NCBI GenBank assembly: GCA_946480125.1
Contig: CAMLIY010000030.1
Location: 1 to 19,714 of the forward strand
Origin: an uncultured Asticcacaulis sp.
GTDB lineage: Bacteria > Pseudomonadota > Alphaproteobacteria > Caulobacterales > Caulobacteraceae
Length of the DNA: 19,714 nucleotides
Reading direction: 5' to 3'
A model generated the notes under the pieces. It saw only the letters and a list, made by a program, of their open reading frames with translations, did no database searches and was not told where the DNA came from. Numbering within the stretch: the stretch's first letter is position 1; each line of letters opens with the position of its first letter. Positions 7,231-13,422 of the stretch are shown in pieces. The position numbers and the translations under genes were made by a program.

Positions 7231-8748
7231 TCAGCTCGCCACAAGCATTTTGGCGATACGGTCGAGATAGGCGCGGTGATCGGGCAAGCTGTTCACCCGG
7301 TCGCTAATGCCGGTGCGGATTTTCGCCAGGCGCAGCTTCAGATTATCTTCTGAAATCGTATCGGCCAGCGGGTGATAATTTTCCGGGAAAAGCCCCTGCC
7401 CGACCAGGACGGCAAACCAGCTTGGCTCCCTGAAAAGCTCATAGGGCTGGACGTGGACATGGCCGGTTTCGCGGAAGATGTCCAGCCGGCTTTTCAGGCT
7501 GTCGGGAATCTCCATATATTTGCAGTGCTTCCAGAACGGCGTGTCTTCGCGGTCCGTCACCTTGTAGTGGGCGATGAGAAAATCTTTCACATTGACATAA
7601 TCAGCCAGGACATCGGCATTGAACTGGTCGACCACGCTCTGGGAAATGCCGTTTTTGGGAAACTGGTTGATCAGCTTCGTGATCACCGCCTGGCCAAGAT
7701 GGATGGAGGTCGATTCCAGCGGTTCGAGAAAACCAGACGCCAGCCCGACCGCGACGACATTCCTGTTCCATATTTTCCGGCGATGCCCGGTAGTGAAGCG
7801 CAGCACTTTCGGATCTTTGAGCGCCTGCCCCGGCAGGCGCGACAGCAGTTTTTCACAGGCTTCGTCTTCGCTGATATAATCTGAGCAGAAGACGTAACCA
7901 TTACCGGTGCGGTGCTGCAACGGAATCCGCCACTGCCAGCCGGCCTCGCGCGTGGTGCAGACGACATACGGATCGATCGGCCCTGACGGGGACTCGCACG
8001 GCACCGCGGCGGCGCGATCGCAGGGCAGCCAGTGGCGCCAGTCCTCATAGCCGCTTTTCAGCGTCTGCTCGATCAACAGACCGCGGAAGCCCGAACAGTC
8101 GATAAAGAAATCGCCTTCGACAATCTGGCCATCCTTGAGATGAACGGCGGTCACAAAGCCGGACTCGGCCGCCTGATCGACCTGCGTCACCACACCTTCG
8201 ACCCGCCGCACACCACGCTTTTCCGAATAGCGCCGCAAAAAGGCGGCATACAGACCGGCATCGAACTGGAAGGCATAGGTGAGCGGATATTTGTCACGGC
8301 CATCGCCCGGTGGCGAGCGGCCAAACCGGGCCTGCATCGCCGCCTGTGTTTCGGTATTGAAGCGGCCAAAATCGGCATTGCCACTCAGATGGGCGAAGCG
8401 CATCCAGTAATGGTTAAAACTGATGCCATCCATATCCTGGCCCAGATAGCCAAACGGATGGAAATAGCTGTCCTGGCCGTCGCGCCAGCCATCGAAGCGG
8501 ATACCCAGCTTGAAGGTGGCGCTGGTTTCGCGAATGAACTCATCCTCATTGATATCGAGCAGTTTATTGAACTGGAGGATCGGTGGAATGGTCGCCTCGC
8601 CGACGCCGACCGTACCGATTTCATCCGATTCGATCAGGGTGACATCGTACATCACCGTGCCCATCACCTTGGAAAACAGCGACGCCGCCATCCATCCCGA
8701 AGTGCCGCCGCCGACAATGACGATTTTCCTGATGCGTTGCGTCTGCAT
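7231..8748 (-). CDS. Flavin-dependent (tryptophan-type) halogenase
   Basis: A 505-residue member of the tryptophan halogenase family. FADH2-dependent halogenases form hypohalous acid at the flavin and deliver it through a tunnel to an aromatic substrate. Visible: FAD loop G-G-G-T-S-G-W (13-19), G-V-G-E-A-T-I-P (48-55), the tunnel lysine K80 in T-F-K-L-G (PrnA Lys79 equivalent), the halogenase signature W-x-W-x-I-P at 271-276, and E345 in P-L-E-S-T-S-I-H (PrnA Glu346 equivalent). All key residues are present, so it should be active. No flavin reductase or secondary-metabolite gene is adjacent; it is cotranscribed with the LacI regulator. Halogenases of this branch often sit in TonB-receptor/sugar-utilisation loci of Caulobacterales and Xanthomonadales, and characterised relatives (for example BrvH of Brevundimonas) accept indole; the native substrate is unknown. 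Confidence 0.92.
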   Translation of the reverse strand: MQTQRIRKIVIVGGGTSGWMAASLFSKVMGTVMYDVTLIESDEIGTVGVGEATIPPILQFNKLLDINEDEFIRETSATFKLGIRFDGWRDGQDSYFHPFGYLGQDMDGISFNHYWMRFAHLSGNADFGRFNTETQAAMQARFGRSPPGDGRDKYPLTYAFQFDAGLYAAFLRRYSEKRGVRRVEGVVTQVDQAAESGFVTAVHLKDGQIVEGDFFIDCSGFRGLLIEQTLKSGYEDWRHWLPCDRAAAVPCESPSGPIDPYVVCTTREAGWQWRIPLQHRTGNGYVFCSDYISEDEACEKLLSRLPGQALKDPKVLRFTTGHRRKIWNRNVVAVGLASGFLEPLESTSIHLGQAVITKLINQFPKNGISQSVVDQFNADVLADYVNVKDFLIAHYKVTDREDTPFWKHCKYMEIPDSLKSRLDIFRETGHVHVQPYELFREPSWFAVLVGQGLFPENYHPLADTISEDNLKLRLAKIRTGISDRVNSLPDHRAYLDRIAKMLVAS

Positions 8749-8787
8749 ATGGTTCTTCCCCGGCGCCGTTGCGCGACCTTAAGCCTA

Positions 8788-8816
8788 TTTACAAAAGACT
8801 TCCACACTGGAGTCAA
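8788..8816 (-). promoter_or_regulatory. Candidate promoter of the halogenase-lacI operon, with inverted repeat in the spacer
   Basis: Read on the minus strand, TTGACT (8811-8816) and TGTAAA (8788-8793) are separated by 17 nt, fitting a sigma-70-like promoter 40 nt upstream of the halogenase ATG. The spacer region holds an inverted repeat, GACTTCCA-cac-TGGAGTC (8797-8814, one bulged base), which could be an operator. It is not CG-centred, so a LacI-family protein is not the obvious binder. The rest of the 184-nt divergent gap (8749-8932) shows nothing else I can name. Confidence 0.4.
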
Positions 8817-8932
8817 CGCTGCGGGACGTGTATCTGCGGCTGTCACAAGGGAAATAGTGGCATATGGCTATTTTTCGGGTTGGGCGAGATCGCTGGCTGG
8901 TCTAGGAGTGAAGCTTTTCAGAGCTTAACTTC

Positions 8933-10078
8933 ATGACTGGTGATATCGACCCCTTCCACGCCATCGCCATCAGCCGGCTGGCGCACGCGCTCAAGGCCGA
9001 GGGGCGTTCGATCATCCATATGGAGTTCGGCCAGCCGTCCACCGGCGCACCGGCCGCCGCCATTGCCACAGCGCATCAGGTTCTCGATACGGACGGCCTC
9101 GGTTATTGGGAAAGCCCGGCGCTCAAGGCCCGCCTCGCCCGCCACTACCTGGAAACCTACGGTGTGACGGTCGCGCCGGAACAGTTCATCCTGACCTGTG
9201 GGGCCTCACCGGCCCTGCTGCTGGCGCTGATCTCAAACTTCGAACCTGGCGCCCGTATCGCCATGGCGCGACCAGGTTACGTCGCCTATCGCAATACGGT
9301 CAAGGCCTTGCGTCAGGTCCCGGTCGAAATTCCATGTGACGCCGCGGTGCGCTTCCAGCTGACCGCCAACGCCCTGGCCGCTATAGACCCGGCGCCGGAT
9401 GGCGTCATCATCGCCAGTCCGGCCAACCCGACTGGCACGATCATCGCGGCTGATGAACTTGAGGCGATCGCCATGGTCTGCCGCCAGCGCGGCATTCGCA
9501 TCATCTCCGATGAGATTTACCATGGCCTGAGCTATATCGAACTGGCGCATTCCCTGCTTGAATTCGCGCCGGATGCTTGGGTCGTGAGCAGTTTCTCCAA
9601 ATATTTCAGCATGGTCGGCTGGCGACTGGGCTGGCTGCTGGTGCCGCCCCAACATCTGGAGCGGGCGCGCGCCTATGTCGGCAACCTGTTCCTGACCGCG
9701 CCCTCCCTCAGCCAGCACGCCGGCCTGGTGGCGCTCGACTGCCGCGCGGAACTCCAGGGCCATGTCGCGGTCTATGCCCGCAACCGCCAACTGCTGCTCG
9801 ATGCCTTGCCGCGCCTGGGACTGACCGTGATCGCCCCGCCCGACGGCGCCTTTTACATCTATGCCGATATCGGTCACCTGACCAACAACAGCCTGGACTT
9901 CTGCCAGGACCTGCTGCGCGGAACCGGCATCGCCACCGCCCCAGGCCTTGACTTCGATCCGGTCGAGGGCCATCGCTTTATCCGCTTCAGCTTCGCGGTA
10001 TCGACGCCTGAGATAGAGGACGCGATAGAGCGACTGGCCATCTGGTTCGCGGCCCTGCCGACTCTAGTCGGCGCGTAA
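8933..10078 (+). CDS. PLP-dependent class I/II aminotransferase
   Basis: A 381-residue fold-type I aminotransferase, related to aspartate/aromatic aminotransferases. Visible: substrate/PLP region G-Y-W-E-S (57-61), P-A-N-P-T-G-T (163-169), D-E-I-Y (193-196), PLP lysine K223 in S-S-F-S-K (219-223) with W-R-L-G-W following, and the alpha-carboxylate arginine R351 in R-F-I-R-F-S (348-353). It probably moves the amino group of an amino acid to 2-oxoglutarate or pyruvate in the cytoplasm; the substrate is not predictable. An in-frame stop just upstream fixes the start at ATG 8933, whose AGGAG lies 24 nt away across a small hairpin. It is divergent from the halogenase and overlaps the convergent TetR gene by 15 nt. 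Confidence 0.9.
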   Translation: MTGDIDPFHAIAISRLAHALKAEGRSIIHMEFGQPSTGAPAAAIATAHQVLDTDGLGYWESPALKARLARHYLETYGVTVAPEQFILTCGASPALLLALISNFEPGARIAMARPGYVAYRNTVKALRQVPVEIPCDAAVRFQLTANALAAIDPAPDGVIIASPANPTGTIIAADELEAIAMVCRQRGIRIISDEIYHGLSYIELAHSLLEFAPDAWVVSSFSKYFSMVGWRLGWLLVPPQHLERARAYVGNLFLTAPSLSQHAGLVALDCRAELQGHVAVYARNRQLLLDALPRLGLTVIAPPDGAFYIYADIGHLTNNSLDFCQDLLRGTGIATAPGLDFDPVEGHRFIRFSFAVSTPEIEDAIERLAIWFAALPTLVGA

Positions 10079-10747
10079 GGCTGATTTGCGGGCGGGTTTG
10101 GCGCGGGGAATTTTTAGCGGCGCCGGGGTCACTTCGGTTTCAAAGCCAAAGTCTGGCTGATAGATTCGCAGCCGTGCCAGAATAGCGCCATGGGCCGCGC
10201 TGGTAATGTGCTTCTGCATGACCGGCGACTTCACCGCCCGCGCCATGATCACCGCGCCGGACATATCGGCCAGCAGTGCCACGGCCTGGTTCATGGCGTC
10301 ATCAGGCGAAAAACCGATCAGCCGAAACTGAGCGGCGATCAGCTTTTGCAGGGTGGTGACACCGACTTCGAAGCGTTTTCGCGCCTCCGGCTCCAGCCGC
10401 GACACATCGCCGGCCGTCGCCGGAATAGCGCAGCCTTGTCCCGGCTTGTTGTAATGGGCGGCCGACAGATAATAGCCAATATAGGCCAGCAGCGCCGCCT
10501 GCGGTTCCAATCCGCGCGTCTTCATCTGGAAACGCTCGCAAGTGCGCTCGAACATCACATCGATGGCCTGGGCGATCAGGTCGTCCTTGGAGGCGAAATG
10601 GGCGTAGAAGCCGCCGTGGGTCAGGCCTTGCCGCTTCATCAGGGTGGCGACGCTCAGGCCGTGCGGTCCCTCCTCGCGCAGCATGATGGCGGCCTCGGTC
10701 AGCAACCGCAGGCGGGTCCGTTCTTTATGTTCGGTATCGTAACGCAT
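10064..10747 (-). CDS. TetR-family transcriptional regulator
   Basis: A 227-residue TetR repressor. Residues about 10-60 are the DNA-binding domain, with helix-turn-helix L-S-V-A-T-L-M at 31-37 and T-H-G-G-F-Y-A-H-F (43-51), the family's most conserved segment. The C-terminal ligand domain contains G-Q-G-C-A-I-P near residues 104-110, as in many TetR proteins that sense small hydrophobic or electrophilic compounds, followed by a basic, Pro/Ala-rich tail (about 207-227). The gene lies 68 nt downstream of the Lrp gene without a recognisable terminator, so read-through from that operon is possible. It ends inside the aminotransferase gene end (15-nt convergent overlap). Its target is unknown. 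Confidence 0.92.
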   Translation of the reverse strand: MRYDTEHKERTRLRLLTEAAIMLREEGPHGLSVATLMKRQGLTHGGFYAHFASKDDLIAQAIDVMFERTCERFQMKTRGLEPQAALLAYIGYYLSAAHYNKPGQGCAIPATAGDVSRLEPEARKRFEVGVTTLQKLIAAQFRLIGFSPDDAMNQAVALLADMSGAVIMARAVKSPVMQKHITSAAHGAILARLRIYQPDFGFETEVTPAPLKIPRAKPARKSALRAD

Positions 10748-10815
10748 GTGCCGTGTCCGCCGCGAAGTGGGGGCAAGGTCGCGTTTTTTATCCCCGCCGT
10801 CAAGATCGCGCCGGA

Positions 10816-11268
10816 TTAACGTTCGAGCTTCGCCGCCAGGATGATCGAGGTCGTGGTGCGCTCCACACCATCAAGCAGACCGATGCGGTTTATCAGTTCA
10901 TTCATCTCAATACTGTCAGCCGCCTCGACCAGCACAATAATATCGTATTCGCCGCTGATGGCATAGACAGCCGACACTTCCGGAATCTCCGGCAGCTTCA
11001 ATTCGACCTCCTGGCACAGGCGCGGCATTGTTTTGATCATGACATGCGCCCGCAGGCGGGATTTCGAATAAGCCTGGCCTAATCTCACGGTGTAACCGTC
11101 AATAATGCCCTCGGTCTCAAGCCGTTCCAGCCGGGCATAGACCTGAGTGCGCGGGATATCCAACATGCTTGCCAGCTGTGACACCGGAAGACGGGAATTT
11201 TCGCGCAAGGAGGCCATAAGCTTGCGGTCAATGGCGTCCAGTTCAGGTGCGGGCTTGCGGGTGGTCAT
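10816..11268 (-). CDS. Lrp/AsnC-family transcriptional regulator
   Basis: A 150-residue Lrp/AsnC protein. Residues 9-60 form the winged helix-turn-helix (L-D-A-I-D-R-K-L at 10-17, T-Q-V-Y-A-R-L-E-R-L at 41-50, G-I-I-D-G-Y at 54-59). Residues about 72-148 are the RAM amino-acid-binding domain, with the typical V-Y-A-I-S-G-E-Y-D motif. The ATG overlaps the stop codon of the peptidase fusion gene (ATGA, 11265-11268), so synthesis is translationally coupled to it. This is unusual for a global Lrp and points to a local, amino-acid-responsive regulator, sensing perhaps the products (such as Asp, Asn or Arg) of the fusion enzyme, and possibly acting on the repeat-rich region at 13212-13422. Confidence 0.94.
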   Translation of the reverse strand: MTTRKPAPELDAIDRKLMASLRENSRLPVSQLASMLDIPRTQVYARLERLETEGIIDGYTVRLGQAYSKSRLRAHVMIKTMPRLCQEVELKLPEIPEVSAVYAISGEYDIIVLVEAADSIEMNELINRIGLLDGVERTTTSIILAAKLER

Positions 11269-13211
11269 TTTTTCAGCTTTTCATCGCCATAGATCGCCGT
11301 TCGGATAACGGGGGAATCGGAAGATACAGTCCCACGATACATGCCAATGTCGTTGATGGCAAAGGCCGGTTTGCCGCTCGCGTCCATGGCGATCAGACCA
11401 CCGTCACCCCCGATCGATCCGATCGACATGATGGTGTCGTAGGCGGCCGCTTCGATATCCTGATGGTTCCAGCGCACGCGGTCGCAGACCTGACGGCCGG
11501 CGGAATCGCGGATGAAATATTCGCCGGTGCCGGTGGCCGAGACGGCGCAGTCGCCATCGCGCGCATAGGTGCCTGAGCCAATAAGCGGCGAGTCGCCGAT
11601 ACGGCCCCATTGCTTGCCGGTCAGGCCGCCGGTCGAAGTCGCCGCCGCCAGATGGCCGTCGCTGTCGATCGCCACCGCGCCCACCGTGCCGTACATATGG
11701 GTCGGGTTTATCATGGCGGTGTTGTCTTTCTTCCACGCCTTGAGCATCTGCTCACGTTCGGGCGTATGGAAATAGCCGGGATCTTCCTGCACCAGACCCT
11801 GGGTTTTTGAGAAGGCGTCCGCGCCCTCACCCGCCAGCAAAACGTGGCGCGTCTTGTCCATGACGGCGCGCGCCGCCATGATCGGGTTTTTGGTGCGCGT
11901 CAAAGCCGCCACGGCGCCGGCTTTCATCGTGCCGCCGTCCATGATGGCGGCGTCGAGATAGACATTGCCGTCCGCCGCGATCGCCGCGCCCTTGCCGGCG
12001 TTGAACAGGGGATTGTCTTCCAGCGGCTTGAGCGTCGCCTCGACCGCATCGAGCGACGATCCGCCCTTATCGAGCACGGCCTGCCCCGCCGCCAGCGCAG
12101 CATTGAGCCCGGCGCGATAGGCGGCGTCGGTTTCCGGCGTCAGATCTCCGCGATCGATCACGCCGGCGCCACCATGAATGGCGAGCGACCAGTGATTTTG
12201 TTTTGTCAGCACCCCGTCTGTGACATCATAGGTGCGCGTAAAGGCCGGCTGGCCGACCTCCAGAGTTTTGATATTGAAGGTGCTGGTCTTGCCGATGCCG
12301 GTGACGCTGACATTCCTGATATTAAGCGGCTTGCCCGGCGCCAAGTCATGAAGTTCACCGCCCTGAACCAGCCAGGCATGACCGTCGAGATTGGAATAAA
12401 CCCTGGCTGCACCGTCCGCCTCTATCGTCATGGCAGCTTCCTGATCGATACCCAGGCCGACCAGGGGTTGGGCATAACGTTTACCATCGGCATCGCGAAG
12501 GCTTTCGGCCTTCACCACGAAAGCAATCAGGCGCCCCAGGCGATCGCGGACATCGAAATGGCTGTCGGTGACGATATTGGCCAATGGTGCCGAATGCAGG
12601 AAATCGCCCACAATGGTATTCCCCGGCCCCATCGGGTCCTTCATGGCTTCCGGCGAGGTAATACTGTTGCCATCCATGGCGCCGTAAAGCCAGGACCCTT
12701 GCACCGCCAAACCAGCCGAGGTGCCGCCGATCGGCTTGCCCGCCGCCACATGGGCGTCAAGCGCTGCGTTGAGCGGCGTGCCCTTCCACATGCGGACATA
12801 GTTGGACTGATCGCCACCCGCCAGGAAAATACCGTCTGCATGCTTCACCGCGTCGAGCAATCTGGCGTCATAGGACGCCTTGCGGTCGGTGAACAGGAAG
12901 GTACGCACCGAGGCCGCGCCCTTTACTTTGTTATAGAATTCATCCTGTGATTCCGTGGTGCCCGAAGCCCGCAGCACGACAATATGGCCGTGACCGGCGT
13001 GGGCGGTAAACCAGCGGAAGGCATCATAGGCCCATTCGCCGCCGCCACTGAGCAGGAAACCGCCCTTGACCGGATCGGTGGTCGGCTTCGCTTCATCACC
13101 GATGATGAATGTCTTGTAGCCCGGACCGGCCTTCCATTCTTCTGCCTGCGCGACATTACCGAGATTTAACGCCACCAGGGCGAGACTTAAGGCGAGAATC
13201 GGATAACGCAT
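11265..13211 (-). CDS. Exported fusion: S51 cyanophycinase-like peptidase + isoaspartyl peptidase/L-asparaginase
   Basis: A 648-residue protein from ATG 13211 (GGAG ribosome site 7 nt upstream; a start 15 codons earlier would spoil the signal peptide). Residues 1-23 are a signal peptide (cleavage near A-Q-A). Residues about 45-300 are S51 peptidase: G-G-D-Q (132-135), nucleophile Ser165 in G-T-S-A-G, and D-x-H-F-x-x-R-x-R-x-x-R (216-227) with His218, as in cyanophycinase. Residues about 340-648 are a complete Ntn-hydrolase isoaspartyl peptidase: nucleophile Thr509 after the Gly508 cleavage point, Thr527, Arg537, Asp540 and Thr560, exactly at the spacings of E. coli IaaA (179/197/207/210/230). 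The pair matches the two steps of cyanophycin breakdown: polymer to beta-Asp-Arg, then to Asp and Arg. Odd: the third triad position (Glu in G-I-D-E) reads Gln257. It is upstream of the Lrp gene and divergent from a TonB-dependent receptor. Confidence 0.9.
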   Translation of the reverse strand: MRYPILALSLALVALNLGNVAQAEEWKAGPGYKTFIIGDEAKPTTDPVKGGFLLSGGGEWAYDAFRWFTAHAGHGHIVVLRASGTTESQDEFYNKVKGAASVRTFLFTDRKASYDARLLDAVKHADGIFLAGGDQSNYVRMWKGTPLNAALDAHVAAGKPIGGTSAGLAVQGSWLYGAMDGNSITSPEAMKDPMGPGNTIVGDFLHSAPLANIVTDSHFDVRDRLGRLIAFVVKAESLRDADGKRYAQPLVGLGIDQEAAMTIEADGAARVYSNLDGHAWLVQGGELHDLAPGKPLNIRNVSVTGIGKTSTFNIKTLEVGQPAFTRTYDVTDGVLTKQNHWSLAIHGGAGVIDRGDLTPETDAAYRAGLNAALAAGQAVLDKGGSSLDAVEATLKPLEDNPLFNAGKGAAIAADGNVYLDAAIMDGGTMKAGAVAALTRTKNPIMAARAVMDKTRHVLLAGEGADAFSKTQGLVQEDPGYFHTPEREQMLKAWKKDNTAMINPTHMYGTVGAVAIDSDGHLAAATSTGGLTGKQWGRIGDSPLIGSGTYARDGDCAVSATGTGEYFIRDSAGRQVCDRVRWNHQDIEAAAYDTIMSIGSIGGDGGLIAMDASGKPAFAINDIGMYRGTVSSDSPVIRTAIYGDEKLKK

Positions 13212-13280
13212 GACGAACTCCGTACGGTTTAGTGCGCAAATGCAACATATGACCATAACTGTGATCGCAAATTGTCCTTA

Positions 13281-13300
13281 TGGCAACAATTTGATTGCCA
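13281..13300. promoter_or_regulatory. Inverted repeat TGGCAA-N8-TTGCCA in the divergent control region
   Basis: A 20-bp inverted repeat with six perfect outer base pairs, 70 nt upstream of the fusion-peptidase ATG on the minus strand and 122 nt upstream of the receptor ATG. Its size and symmetry suit a dimeric regulator such as the adjacent Lrp protein; no direct evidence of binding. Confidence 0.4.
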
Positions 13301-13304
13301 AGTT

Positions 13305-13320
13305 TGACACAATGATGTCA
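13305..13320. promoter_or_regulatory. Inverted repeat TGACA-N6-TGTCA in the divergent control region
   Basis: A perfect 5-bp inverted repeat, 4 nt from the neighbouring TGGCAA repeat. Its left arm also forms a TTGACA (13304-13309) that could serve as a -35 element for the receptor, but no convincing -10 follows at 17 nt. It may be an operator. Confidence 0.35.
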
Positions 13321-13346
13321 CTTTTCCTCATGTTTCCGCAAAAATA

Positions 13347-13388
13347 GTGCAATTTGAAACTATATTTGCACATTTATCCCATTTGCAC
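13347..13388. repeat. Triplicated GTGCAAAT/ATTTGCAC half-sites before the TonB-dependent receptor
   Basis: ATTTGCAC occurs at 13364-13371 and again at 13381-13388 (17-nt period), and its near-complement GTGCAAT at 13347-13353, so that GTGCAA (13347-13352) and TTGCAC (13366-13371) make an inverted repeat. A related GTGCGCAAAT lies at 13232-13241. The cluster lies 35-76 nt upstream of the receptor ATG and looks like a multi-site operator, which would suit Lrp-type cooperative binding. Confidence 0.4.
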
Positions 13389-13422
13389 TTGCGAACAACG
13401 TTACGTAAAACAGGAGCTGCCC

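Noticed and set aside
11844..12950. Plus-strand open frame (368 codons) opposite the peptidase fusion
   Set aside because: Shadow frame; the minus strand carries both active-site sets at family spacing.
13304..13332. TTGACA as the -35 of the receptor promoter
   Set aside because: No acceptable -10 hexamer lies 16-18 nt downstream; the TGACA is better explained as an arm of an inverted repeat.
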